From the NCBI RefSeq assembly GCF_002554705.1, contig NZ_PDEP01000001.1, forward strand, positions 248,001 to 312,000: a stretch of 64,000 nucleotides of DNA, written 5' to 3'. Numbering within the stretch: the first letter of the stretch is position 1; each line of letters begins with the position of its first letter. Under the pieces are notes generated by a model. It did not search any database. It saw only the letters and a list, made by a program, of their open reading frames with translations, and had not been told where the DNA came from. The translations under genes and the position numbers were made by a program. Shown in pieces: positions 1 through 9,363 of the stretch. Origin of the DNA: Longimonas halophila. GTDB lineage: Bacteria; Bacteroidota; Rhodothermia; Rhodothermales; Salinibacteraceae.

Positions 1-18
1 ATGTCTGTGCTTGTACCG

Positions 19-405
19 CTACTCCACGTACATGGTAATGGCATCGGTGAGGGCGCTGCCGCGCATGCCCGAGAGGTCGACGTCGAAGGGCTGGTCGGTG
101 CCGTCGACCGAGACGCCGGGCACTCCCCGCCGGGCGTTCATGGCATCGGTGCCAGTTTCGTTTTTGAGGAGCAGCGCCGCCATCGGAATGTCGGGCGCGT
201 TTGAGGCGTCCACGGCGTCGGCGAACTGCTCCTGTCCGGCGCCCCACTCCTGGATGGCGGTGGCAATGGCCTGCAGCGCTTCGTTGTGGTCGGTGTCGTC
301 GCTGGCTTTTTCGGCGCGGGTAAGGGCCGCCTCCAGGTCGCGTCGGGCGGCATCACAGGTGGATACGGCGGATTCGAGCGCGGCAATGGCGTCGTCGGAT
401 AGCAT
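19..405 (-). CDS. hypothetical protein, 128 aa
   Basis: A small acidic, alanine-rich protein that I cannot assign to a family. The first half (starting MLSDDAIAALESAV) looks helical and could form a short coiled coil; the second half carries a DGTDQPFDVDL stretch. The frame stays open upstream to 549, but I chose the ATG at 405 because the upstream part is arginine- and proline-rich and unlike the acidic body. It is transcribed in the same direction as the M14 peptidase but lies 347 bp downstream of that gene's stop, across a repeat-bearing spacer. No transmembrane segment or signal peptide is seen. Confidence 0.55.
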   Translation of the reverse strand: MLSDDAIAALESAVSTCDAARRDLEAALTRAEKASDDTDHNEALQAIATAIQEWGAGQEQFADAVDASNAPDIPMAALLLKNETGTDAMNARRGVPGVSVDGTDQPFDVDLSGMRGSALTDAITMYVE

Positions 406-752
406 GGTTGAGCAGGGGATGCAGTACGTAAAATTGCGTAAGCGATTTGCCTTAACGAGACGCTGCGCGGTGGGTTCGGGAGACTGGGCAACTGCGACGC
501 ATGGGGGAGCAGCGCGCCATCGCTTTACCGCTGGAATAGGACCTATCACAAAAAACAGGACCTCCCGGAGCGCGGAAGATCCTGCGGATGGGGCGTAATG
601 CCTTGTGTTCCCCCTAAAAACGTAGCCGGATGTTAGCTTTGCCCGTTCGGAGGCCGTTGCTAACTGAGCAGGAGATGGTTCCTCCGACAGTGGTCGGAGC
701 CACTGGGGGCGGGGCTCCGCTCACCATGACAGTTCGTTTGCGTGACGTTCCA
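406..752. other. intergenic spacer with repeat unit
   Basis: No gene is seen in these 347 bp. The spacer holds one unit of the dispersed hairpin family (671-731) and, at 589-617, a stretch (GGGGCGTAATGCC, then CCCCCTAAAAA) that resembles the tails found at 34060-34115 and 37190-37240. Confidence 0.5.
671..731 (-). repeat. dispersed hairpin repeat, GGT type
   Basis: The unit reads GGAGATGGTTC...GCTCACCATGACA on the plus strand, so the element lies on the minus strand. The arms ATGGT and ACCAT are complementary. The loop contains a second inverted repeat (CTCCGAC / GTCGGAG). It sits just downstream of the M14 peptidase stop. Confidence 0.75.
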
Positions 753-3347
753 TCAGAACGTGTCGCCGAAGAATAAGGCGTTCAGGAACAGGCCGTTCGT
801 GCCGTACCAAAAGGCGCGAAAGTTAGGATTGTCCATGAGCAGGATAACCTGTCCGCTGCCGCGCTGTTCGGCCACGAGAGCAGCGCTTTCTTGGGCGATT
901 TCCTCAACGGGATCCGAGATGTAGCCGCTGATGCGTGGGGTGTCGGTGTACGTGCCCACGGTGTGTCCGGGCTCCTCATGCGGCTCGTAGAACCGTGTGC
1001 CGCGCCGGAAGACGGGGATCGTTTCGTCGTATCCGAAGGCCAGCGGATGGGTGGTGTCGAGCTGGGCCTCGAAGATGGAGCCGCCAATGCCTTGCGCACC
1101 GCGGGCCTCGCCCAGGTCGGCGTAGTCCTGATCGGCCACGAGCGAGTCGACGTCGAGCGTTTTGGCTTCGAGTTCGACCATTTCGTGGTCTACGGCCCAG
1201 CGCACGCCGGTGTGGGAGGCGATGAGCGTACCGCCGTCTTCGACCCATGCCTGCACGCGCTCGGCATCGAGTCCGTCGTAGCTGCCGCCGGCCATTACGA
1301 GCGTGTTGTACTCGCTGAGGTCGAGGCTTTCGATGTAGCTGATGTCGAGCAGCGATACGGGCATGTCGAAGCGTTCGCTAAGCAGGTGCCACACCTCGCC
1401 GGCGTTGGCTGCACTGGCGCCGCCCCAGCGGGAGCGTCCGTCGTTGCCGGTGACGAGTGCGACTTCGGGCTTCTGAAGCACGGTGCTGCTGGCCGAGCCC
1501 AGGTCGGGGCCCTGCGGGGTGAGGCCCCGATTCACGGCCATGATTTCGACGTGGTGTGCCGAAGCGGCCTCTTGCACGGCAGCGTGGACCTCCTGGCGTG
1601 TGGCGTTGCGCTGCTGGAGTGGAATGACGATGGCGCCACGGTCGAAGGACTGTGTGGTGCCGCCGACCTCCACTTCAAATGGATCAGGCATCATGCGGGT
1701 GGTGATGTCGGCGTCTTGCAGCTGGTACAGCGCGCGCGGAGCAAAGTAGCGGCCCCACGGCATCACGTAAGCGACCTCGGCCTCGCCGCCAACTACGCGT
1801 CCGCCGTCGTACGACATGTCGGTGATGCGCTCGCCGCGCACGCCATCGGGTGTGGACGTCAGCTCGCTGTAGTCGGTGCCAAAGGCCAGCGGCAGGGTCC
1901 ACGTAGACACGTCGTAGAAGAGCGAGTCTTGAAACGTAGTGCGCTGCTCCATGACGCCTTTCACGAAGCGGCCTTGCTCTTGGTCGAGCGGCACCCAGTA
2001 GGCGGAGCCGGGACGATAGGTGCGTCCGTTGGATTCAACGGTCTCCTCCAGATCAAAGAGCTCCACGCGGTGCTGCATGAGGAGTTGCCCAAGCGCCTGG
2101 GCGCGCTGCGGATAGCGCTCGCTGCTGATGAGATAGCCCGTCATGGGCGCGTCGTCGAGGAATTCGTCGCGGTCGGCGAAGAAGTCGCGCTGGTAGCGCA
2201 GCAGGTCCTCGCGCAGTTCAACCGTGCCTTGGAGCGTGGAGAGCGACGCCAGGAACTGGTTGCGCACGGTGAAGGCATAGTTCATCACACCGCTGTCAGT
2301 GTCGTTTTTGAGCGCCCGCGAGGACGCCTGCTCAAACAGGATGCCCACGGTGCCCTGCACATCGGGGTAGGTGGAGCCTTTGCCATAGTAGAAGTCGTCG
2401 AACTGCTCGCGCGTGTAGTAGAGCGAGCCGATTTCGTCCAAGAAGTCGGCGTGGTACTCGGCGAGTTCGCCCGCCAGCTCCTGGTTTTCATCGGGCGTGT
2501 TCGGATTCGTGCGGCTGGGTACGCCGGGCTGAAAGAAGTAGGTAGCTTCGGAGCCCATCTCGTGGTAGTCGGTGAGCACCTGCGGACGCCAGTCCTGATA
2601 GAGCGCGATGCGGGCCTGCGAGGACGGATGCTGCACGGGCATCCAGTCGCGGTTCAGGTCGAACCAGTAGTGGTTGGTGCGTCCGCCGGGCCAGGGCTGG
2701 TTGTGCTCGCGGTCCTGGTCGTCGGCGGTGGCGGTTTCGCCACGGTTGCCGTTGACCCAGTTCACGAAGCGAGCGCGCCCGTCGGGGTTGAAGAGCGGGT
2801 CGATGATCGTGACGACATCGCCAAGCACAGCGTCAACGGCGGGGCCTTCACCGGCGGCCATGTGGTAGAGCAGCAGGACGGCGGCTTCGGTGCCGCTGGC
2901 TTCGTCGCCGTGGATGGAGTAGCCCATGTACGCCACCGCGGGCAGGTCGGCAAGGTCTGCATCCGATACTGAACTGGGATCTGACGACAGCGCCTGGTTC
3001 TGGGCTTTGATTTCGTCGAGGCGGCTCAGGTCCTCGGGCGGGGCTACCACGGCGTGGATGAGCGGACGGTGGTCGTAGGTGGTACCGTGGCGCTCCATCA
3101 CGACGCGGTCGCTGGCTTCGGCGACGGCTTCAAAGTAGTCGATCACCTGCGCCGGACGCGTGTGGCGCGTGCCGATTTCGTGGCCGATTACGTCTTGCGG
3201 CGTGGGGATGTCGGGGTTGTAGCGGTCGATGCCCTCAACCGGCGTGTCGATGGCAATCGGCACCTCTTGCGCCTGCGCGTCGGGCGCAGCCACCAAGAGC
3301 AGGCCCAGCACACATGCGACGAAATAACGGAGTGGCAAAGCAGTCAT
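753..3347 (-). CDS. secreted M14 family zinc carboxypeptidase
   Basis: A large (864 aa) exported metallopeptidase. Residues 1-27 form a signal peptide ending AQAQE. The M14 catalytic domain follows at about 45-370: zinc ligands H146 and E149 in SIHGDEASGTE, the NPDGR signature near 187, NRDW near 233, and H262 in YHEMG as the likely third ligand. The C-terminal part (about 380-864) contains a segment resembling a glutamine-amidotransferase-like fold (ALVTGNDGRSRWGG, VMAGGSYDG), as in large M14 peptidases of Bacteroidota relatives. It probably hydrolyses peptides in the periplasm or outside the cell. The SDR gene upstream has the same direction but a 339-bp repeat-bearing spacer separates them, so they are probably separate units. 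Confidence 0.88.
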   Translation of the reverse strand: MTALPLRYFVACVLGLLLVAAPDAQAQEVPIAIDTPVEGIDRYNPDIPTPQDVIGHEIGTRHTRPAQVIDYFEAVAEASDRVVMERHGTTYDHRPLIHAVVAPPEDLSRLDEIKAQNQALSSDPSSVSDADLADLPAVAYMGYSIHGDEASGTEAAVLLLYHMAAGEGPAVDAVLGDVVTIIDPLFNPDGRARFVNWVNGNRGETATADDQDREHNQPWPGGRTNHYWFDLNRDWMPVQHPSSQARIALYQDWRPQVLTDYHEMGSEATYFFQPGVPSRTNPNTPDENQELAGELAEYHADFLDEIGSLYYTREQFDDFYYGKGSTYPDVQGTVGILFEQASSRALKNDTDSGVMNYAFTVRNQFLASLSTLQGTVELREDLLRYQRDFFADRDEFLDDAPMTGYLISSERYPQRAQALGQLLMQHRVELFDLEETVESNGRTYRPGSAYWVPLDQEQGRFVKGVMEQRTTFQDSLFYDVSTWTLPLAFGTDYSELTSTPDGVRGERITDMSYDGGRVVGGEAEVAYVMPWGRYFAPRALYQLQDADITTRMMPDPFEVEVGGTTQSFDRGAIVIPLQQRNATRQEVHAAVQEAASAHHVEIMAVNRGLTPQGPDLGSASSTVLQKPEVALVTGNDGRSRWGGASAANAGEVWHLLSERFDMPVSLLDISYIESLDLSEYNTLVMAGGSYDGLDAERVQAWVEDGGTLIASHTGVRWAVDHEMVELEAKTLDVDSLVADQDYADLGEARGAQGIGGSIFEAQLDTTHPLAFGYDETIPVFRRGTRFYEPHEEPGHTVGTYTDTPRISGYISDPVEEIAQESAALVAEQRGSGQVILLMDNPNFRAFWYGTNGLFLNALFFGDTF

Positions 3348-3547
3348 AAACGAGATTGGTCAAGTGGACAAGCAGCGAATCGTTCGGAGCGCGAGTGCAA
3401 TGAGGGCGCAGCGCGGCGCTCCTCGCATCTCCAAAAATAACAGACACGCGGGGCAATCACCAACGCCACCGGCCCCGCCGATGGCATGCATCGGGGCGCC
3501 GGTGACATGAGAAGCGAAGACCGACGCAGGAAGCTGCCGGACGTGTA

Positions 3548-3643
3548 GGAGATCCTTCGACTGCGTGTCTCCAAGGTGGAGCCGCTTTGCTCAGGATGAC
3601 AGTTTACGAGAAATGTCATGGTGAGCGAAGCCGAACCATCTCC
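3548..3643. repeat. head-to-head pair of hairpin repeats (CCT type and GGT type)
   Basis: The first unit, on the minus strand (3548-3601), has arms ATCCT and AGGAT. The second, on the plus strand (3614-3643), has arms ATGGT and ACCAT. They are 12 bp apart and face each other through TGACA/TGTCA, giving a larger inverted repeat. Together they fill part of the 339-bp spacer 3348-3686, in which no gene is seen. A separate short palindrome (CCGATG/CATCGG) lies near 3477-3493. Confidence 0.8.
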
Positions 3644-3686
3644 GCTCAGTTGGCGGGCGCCTGCCAAGTCACAGCACACTTCAGCG

Positions 3687-4430
3687 CTACATCGCCTGCT
3701 CGGTGGGCATGACGAGCAGTTCCTCCACGTTCACGCGGTCGGGCGCTGAAATCGCATACAGAATCGACTCAGCAATGTCGATGGATTCGAGCGGCGTCAT
3801 CTCCATGCCTTCGAAGTTGGCCAGGATGTCTTCATCGGTAATCGTGTGCGTCAGCTCAGTTGCCACCGCGCCGGGCTCGATGCTGGTGACGCGGATGTTG
3901 TGCTTGTTCGACAGTTCGTTGCGCATGCCCTCCGAGAGCGCCCGCACGAAGAACTTGGTGCCACAGTAGACGGCTCCGCCCGGAAATAAGCGCCGCCCGG
4001 CAACCGAGGAGACGTTCACAACGTGCCCGTGGCCCTGCTCGGTCATAATGGGCAGCGCAGCGCCAATGCCGTAAAGCACACCCTTGATGTTCACGTCGAC
4101 CATCTGCTCCCACTCGTCCTCGTGGGTCTTCTCCATCATCGAAAGCGGCATAAGGCCCGCGTTATTCACAAGCACATCGAGGCGTCCATACGTCTCGTGC
4201 GCCGTGTTGATGAGATGGCCCACGGCCTCGCGATCTGTCACATCGGTGGGCACGACAAGCGCTGTGCCGCCGTCGGCCTCGATGCTATCGCGCAGTTCGT
4301 TCAGGCGCTCCTCGCGGCGGGCGGCCAGCACCACGCGGGCACCTTTCTCGGCCAGCAGGCGGGCCGTGGCCTCGCCAATCCCGCTGGATGCACCCGTAAT
4401 TACGATAACCTGATCCGTCAGCTCTGCCAT
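3687..4430 (-). CDS. SDR family NAD(P)-dependent oxidoreductase
   Basis: A classical short-chain dehydrogenase of 247 aa, the usual length. The cofactor motif TGASSGIG is at residues 12-19. NNAG is near 89, the catalytic serine is in VNVSSVAG and the Y-x3-K pair is in YCGTK. It is closest in style to the YdfG-type group ([22 protein letters not shown]), which reduces 3-hydroxy acids or small carbonyls; the substrate cannot be read from sequence. An arginine two residues after the RVVLAAR strand favours NADP. It is divergent from the hypothetical gene at 4612, with 181 bp between the starts. Confidence 0.88.
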   Translation of the reverse strand: MAELTDQVIVITGASSGIGEATARLLAEKGARVVLAARREERLNELRDSIEADGGTALVVPTDVTDREAVGHLINTAHETYGRLDVLVNNAGLMPLSMMEKTHEDEWEQMVDVNIKGVLYGIGAALPIMTEQGHGHVVNVSSVAGRRLFPGGAVYCGTKFFVRALSEGMRNELSNKHNIRVTSIEPGAVATELTHTITDEDILANFEGMEMTPLESIDIAESILYAISAPDRVNVEELLVMPTEQAM

Positions 4431-4611
4431 AGTGTGTTGTCGATTGGTTTGGAGGAAATCGGAACGATTGCATGTTAAACGTACAGCGTATCCGGCCCCA
4501 CTACCGTAACGTTATTGCACAAGCGCTGACGCCCTCGTACGTGAAACGGCCTGCCCCTCCGTTCGTGCAACGCAGTGCTCACGATCGTCTCCTCCCGTCT
4601 CCCCTTGTGCT

Positions 4612-5268
4612 ATGTGCGCTGTCCCCGAAAATGAAGCTGCCGACACCGCCTCGCCCAACTGGACCGAGCTCTTGCGCACGCACCTGCCGGTGTCGGTGCG
4701 GGCGGCGAACGAGGCCCTCTCGCGTGTATCTGCCGTTCAGAAGTGGATGCGCACCACCGCCTCCGAAATCGCTGCCGAGCAGCCGCCGTCCGCCATGCAA
4801 GATGCCACCCACGCCATGCACGGCTACAGCACCGCACGCCGCGCGCTGAACGAGAGCTTCCCGGACCTGCGCGACGCCATCCGCACCGCAACCGACGGCC
4901 TGGGCGCGCTCGACCTGGACTGGCGGCCTTTTTCGCCGCACCTGAGCCAGGTGCAGGTCACCTTTAACCGCGACTACGACGTGGACGCCTTCGTACGCGT
5001 GGATGACGCCACCCGTAGCGTGCTGAACACGCACCTCGACGCGATGCAGAACGAACTCCCCGAGAGCGAGCCGTTTCCACGGCGTCCGCACACCCGCACG
5101 GCACTCTGGGCCCATGGCGGCGAAGGCATCGGCGTACGCGTGCACCGCCATCATCCTAATGACGATGTACACCGCCACACCTTCGCGCTGCTTCCGCCCA
5201 ACGAGAAACCCACCACCGACCTGCAGCGCGACGCGCTCCTCACACAGCTGCTGAACCGATGGGCGTGA
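4612..5268 (+). CDS. hypothetical protein, 218 aa
   Basis: An acidic, histidine-rich cytosolic protein that I do not recognise. The N-terminal 100 residues look helical. The C-terminal half alternates charged and hydrophobic residues (VQVTFNRDYDVDAFVRV) and includes an unusual cluster HRHHPNDDVHRHTF near residue 180, which could bind metal but may be chance. The start is the ATG at 4612 (MCAVPENEAAD). There is no signal peptide or membrane segment. It is convergent with the broken APC transporter, 120 bp away. Confidence 0.6.
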   Translation: MCAVPENEAADTASPNWTELLRTHLPVSVRAANEALSRVSAVQKWMRTTASEIAAEQPPSAMQDATHAMHGYSTARRALNESFPDLRDAIRTATDGLGALDLDWRPFSPHLSQVQVTFNRDYDVDAFVRVDDATRSVLNTHLDAMQNELPESEPFPRRPHTRTALWAHGGEGIGVRVHRHHPNDDVHRHTFALLPPNEKPTTDLQRDALLTQLLNRWA

Positions 5269-5388
5269 GGCGGGGCATGGGCCCACGCAGGTGCATGATG
5301 CCTCCTGGAACCAGTCAATGGGAACGGGCGCCGGGCGGGAGCCGCTTCTAACGAGGCGGGGTGCAGTGTCTCAGCCCATTCTGCGCCG

Positions 5389-7429
5389 TCACGCCGTTTC
5401 CTGCTCAGACGAGAATGTGTTGTGTGCTTCTTGGACGGCATCACTGGGTCCTACGAAGACAACATGATCGCCGCTGCGGACCTCTGTGCGGCCTCGGGGC
5501 ACCACGAAGTTGTCATCACGGATGATCGCAGCAACGACGCACTGCTCCGGGATGTCTATGTCCTGAATCATGCGCCCAACCACCTTTCCATTTACAGGCA
5601 CCTCCATATCAATCAGGCTGGCGATGCCGCTCTCAATCTCAAAGAGATCAGCCACGCCCGGGCGATCCAGGAAGTTTTCTACCATCGCTGCTGTAGCGTA
5701 GGGCGCGCTGATGCAGGTGATGCCACTGTCCTCCATCAGGGAGACGTAGTCTGGGTCTCTCGCAATGGCGATCACGCGCTCGATGCCCATCCGCTTGGCC
5801 TGAAGCGCCATGATGGTGTTACGCTCGTCGCTGTTGGTGGCAGCGATGGCTACGTCCATCTTGTGCGGCTCCACCTGCTCAAGGATCTCCTGCTTGGCGC
5901 CGTCGCCCTGGTAGATGGGCACGTTGTAGCGCTGTTCGAGCGACTCGCACGTCGCCTCGTCCTGCTCGATAAAGGTGATCTGGTACTCGGACGACCGAAA
6001 GACCATCCGAAACTCGTCTTGCTTGAGCAGGCGGTCGGCAATGTTGCGGCCCTGACTGCCGCCGCCGATGATGAGTAAATTCATGTGAGGCCTCCAGTAC
6101 GATTGAATGCGAAGCTTGAGTCGATGAACCACCGCCGGGAGTGCGCCAAGGTCGGGGCGGTTTTCCGGTTGGATGAGGTAGAGCACGCCCCCGACGGCCG
6201 TGAGCCCGGTTCCCAGCAGCAGACTCTGCGGCTCCAGAAGGGGCACGAAGAACCAGCATGAAATGATGCCCAGAATGGGAATGGTGGGGTAAAGCGCAAT
6301 CTTGAAGGGCCGCCGCAAGGCGGGCATCTTCTGGTGCAGTGCAATGACCGCATAGTTGACGACCCCAATCGCAATCAGGTAGCCGAAGCTGCTGGCTGAT
6401 GCCAACAGCCGCACGATACCGGACGCGCCCAGCAGTACGACGATACCCGCGCACACGAGGAGTGCAATGTGGGGCGTGTTGTGCGTTGGGTGGAGCCGCG
6501 ACAGGACCTCGGGCACGTAGCCATCGCGCCCCAGCGCGAAGAGCACCCGCGAGCTGGCCCCCAGCGTGACGCTAAATGCCGAGAGGCTGGCCATGATCGT
6601 TGCTATGACGCCCGCCCAACGGCCCCATGGTCCGAATAACACATCTGCCACGAAGATAAACGGCGTGCTCGTCTGGGCTAACTCGGTGTAGTTCACAACG
6701 CCCATCATCACGTAAAGCAGGAGCAAGTAAATCGCAACGCCCACCCCCAGCGTGATGAGAATTGCGCGCGGGATGTTCTTTGCGGGCTCGATGATTTCTT
6801 CCGCGGCCACGGTGATGAGGTCGAATCCCACATACGAGATGTAGATAAACGCCATGGTAGGCAGAAGCGGGCCCAATCCCATCGGAGCAAACGGCTCCAG
6901 GTTCGCGGGCTCCACCTGCATTACGCCGAGCACGCCTACCCCGATAAGTATGGCAAGCTCCACGATGTTCATCACCGTGATCACCTTCAGTGCCTCGGCC
7001 TGTCCCCGGTAGTTCGATGCCGTGAAGAGCACCGTCGTAGCCAGTACAACCAGCACCACGCTGATTTCGGGGAAGAAATAGTTCTTGATCGTCAGCGCGA
7101 AGATGACCGCGTAGAGCGAACACGCCAGCGTGTTGCCAATCCAGGAAAAACCATCCGGTCAAGAATGCCACCGGATCGGGCAGTGTGCGGCTCACGAACG
7201 AGTAGCCGCCCCCCGCAATGGGAATGGCTGCTCCCAGTTCGCTGTAGCTGAGCGCTGTGAAGAGCGTGAGTCCACCCATCAACAGATACGCAATAATGCC
7301 GAGCGGCCCGATGGACTGCGCAACCTCGCTGGGTAAGGCGAAGACGCCCGGCCCCATCATGGCCCCGATGCCGATCATCACCGCCATGAAAAGACCGACG
7401 TTGCGCTCAAATCCTGCCTGTTTGGCCAT
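5389..7429 (-). pseudogene. APC family amino-acid permease with C-terminal TrkA/RCK domains, frameshifted
   Basis: An amino-acid/polyamine/organocation permease of about 678 aa in two frames. The N-terminal frame (from 7429) gives the first helices, with IGAMMGPGVFALPSE and GGGYSFV, up to GWFF. The remainder continues only in the next frame as WIGNTLACSLYAV, read to 5389. The break is at about 7143-7150 in a TTTTTCC run on the coding strand, where one base appears to be extra. After the permease, a TrkA-N nucleotide-binding domain begins at MNLLIIGGGSQGRN (about 6084), and a TrkA-C domain ends the protein. Such fusions suggest transport gated by a nucleotide ligand. The rest of the frame is clean, so a sequencing error, a recent mutation or programmed frameshifting are all possible. 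Confidence 0.8.
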
Positions 7430-7701
7430 TGACCATCACATAAGGCAATAGAAGACGAGAGGACGCACGCCTGCTACGCAGCGTACGCTTTTGTGTAGTG
7501 AATCTACCGTTGCAGGGTAGGGGGCGCCTCCTTCAATGTCAATCAGCGAGCGGGTGCGGCTCGGGGCGTAACATCATATGGACGCGTATTTTTTAGATGT
7601 TTGTATTTCCCCCAGTACACGTCCCAATGATGAGCGGGCTCAAGCAGGAGCGCGCAGTTTGTGCACGGGATGTCCCGCATCTTTTCCTGGCCCCTGGCCT
7701 G

Positions 7702-8163
7702 TTACGTTTCAAGAGAGGTGTCGACCTGCTTCAGTGCCTCCGTATCCAAGGGAATGAGTGTATCCACCCCGTCGATGCGCCAGCCGTGCGGCGATGCATC
7801 GGGGGGCGCCACGTAGCAGACCGCCCCTGCCTCCACAAACTCGCTGACAACGCGTGCAAACACCTCGGGGTGATGCAGCGGCAGCGGACGCGCCACCGGC
7901 ACCAGTGCGCCATCTTTCACGGTGCAGTGCCCCAGCCCAAATGGAATTGGCCCCTCCATCTTGCTGCTGATGCGCTTGAACACGGCACTTCGCTTGCGCA
8001 ACTGTTGCACAAACTCCGCCACCATCCACATCTGTTGCTGGCTACCTGCGCCTGAGGAGCGCAGATGGCGACGTGCAAACAGGGCACGAATGAGCGCGTC
8101 GAGATCGTTGGCGCGATCGGCACGCACCGACGCGTTATGCAAAAATCCGGGGGTGGTGTCCAT
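7702..8163 (-). CDS. hypothetical protein, 153 aa
   Basis: An unrecognised soluble protein, with no signal peptide or membrane segment. It has a basic N-terminal half (LIRALFARRHLRSS) and a C-terminal half with EVFARVVSEFVEAG followed by VAPPDASPHGWRIDG. The frame runs cleanly from ATG 8163 to the stop at 7702. It is divergent from the YdjM-like gene with 133 bp between the starts, and its 3' end faces the start of the APC permease across a 272-bp gap with nothing recognisable. Confidence 0.55.
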   Translation of the reverse strand: MDTTPGFLHNASVRADRANDLDALIRALFARRHLRSSGAGSQQQMWMVAEFVQQLRKRSAVFKRISSKMEGPIPFGLGHCTVKDGALVPVARPLPLHHPEVFARVVSEFVEAGAVCYVAPPDASPHGWRIDGVDTLIPLDTEALKQVDTSLET

Positions 8164-8296
8164 AAGAAAGTACGTAGCACAGAAAACGTTAAGGAGTTGT
8201 CACAGCATACACCGCAGCGCCGGGAGTCCGTTTCCGCCGTACACCGTAAAGATCAATGACAACCCGATCACCGCTTCTACTAACCGCTTTCATTTT

Positions 8297-9328
8297 GTGG
8301 ATTCGCTAACTCAACTTACGCTGGGCGCCGCCGTGGGCGAGGCCATGCTGGGCCGTCAGATCGGCAATAAAGCACTGTACTGGGGCGCTGCCCTGGGTAC
8401 GCTGCCCGACCTGGATGTGCTGCTGAACCCGTTCATCTCGAACGTGACGGCGCTGGGGATTCACCGAGGCCTTTCGCACTCGGTGGTCTTCTGGGTGCTG
8501 GGGGCGCTGCTCATCGGTACAGCGCTGCACCGCCTGCACCGGCGCGAGGCCGTGCCCTGGACGCAGTGGACGCTCACCACCGGACTCATTCTCTCGACGC
8601 ATGCGCTGCTCGATGCCTTCACAACCTACGGCACGCAGCTATTCGTTCCGATTACGAACTACCCGGTCATCTTCGGCACCATCTTCATCATTGATCCGGT
8701 GTACACGCTGCCCATGCTGCTGGGCATCGTTGTGGCTTGGCGCCGCGCCCCCAGAAGCCGCATCCGCTACTGGGCCAACATGACGGGTCTTCTCATCAGC
8801 ACAGCATATCTCATGCTCACCATTCCGAGCAAGATGCTGGCGCAAGAGGCATTTAGCAAGGGATTCGAGCAGGCCGGCCTCTCGGTTGGGCGCATGTTCA
8901 CCAAGCCCACCGCATTCAACAACGTGCTGTGGCAGGTCGTTGGCGAAACCGATGAGGCGTTCTATGTTGGATCGTATTCGCACTTCGACCCCCGCGTGCC
9001 CACCGACTTCGAGCGGATTCCGAAGCGCCACGACCTCCTGGCCGATCTTCCGGATACGAAAGCGCTGGAGCGGCTCCGCTGGTTCTCGCGCGGCTACTAC
9101 ACCGTCTCGCAGTCCCCCAACGGCACGCTCTACATACACGACCTGCGCTTTGGGCGCTCGGATATGGGGCTCAGCGCCGAAGGTGAGCCGATCTTTACGT
9201 TCCGCCTGGAGCAAGACTCAGACACAGGGGCTGTCACCGGATTCGAGCAGGACCGCCCCCCTATGCAGACCGACCGCGAGCTGCTGGCACGCTTCTGGGA
9301 CCGCATCTGGGGGAATCCCAGTGCGTAA
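8297..9328 (+). CDS. YdjM/DUF457-type membrane-bound metal-dependent hydrolase
   Basis: A 343-aa membrane protein of the YdjM (DUF457) family, often annotated as inner-membrane metal-dependent hydrolase; its substrate is unknown. The N-terminus DSLTQLTLGAAVGEAM is the family signature, and HRGLSHS, THALLDAFTTYG and IDPVYTLP carry its conserved His/Asp residues. Four to five hydrophobic segments occupy residues 10-190, followed by a soluble C-terminal domain. I chose the GTG at 8297 because homologues begin with Met-Asp-Ser-Leu-Thr-Gln; the open frame reaches back to 7922 but overlaps the gene on the other strand. A serine-hydrolase lipoprotein follows 35 bp later, probably in the same transcript. 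Confidence 0.8.
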   Translation: MDSLTQLTLGAAVGEAMLGRQIGNKALYWGAALGTLPDLDVLLNPFISNVTALGIHRGLSHSVVFWVLGALLIGTALHRLHRREAVPWTQWTLTTGLILSTHALLDAFTTYGTQLFVPITNYPVIFGTIFIIDPVYTLPMLLGIVVAWRRAPRSRIRYWANMTGLLISTAYLMLTIPSKMLAQEAFSKGFEQAGLSVGRMFTKPTAFNNVLWQVVGETDEAFYVGSYSHFDPRVPTDFERIPKRHDLLADLPDTKALERLRWFSRGYYTVSQSPNGTLYIHDLRFGRSDMGLSAEGEPIFTFRLEQDSDTGAVTGFEQDRPPMQTDRELLARFWDRIWGNPSA

Positions 9329-9363
9329 CGTGGTTGCCTTCACTGCCTTCTTCAGCTTCTTTT

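Noticed and set aside
891-2972. A 693-codon open frame on the plus strand
   Set aside because: It is antisense to the M14 peptidase, which has all catalytic motifs and a signal peptide; high GC keeps the opposite frame open.
7922-8296. An N-terminal extension of the YdjM-like protein
   Set aside because: The extension overlaps an opposite-strand gene, and the family starts at the DSLTQ motif at 8297.
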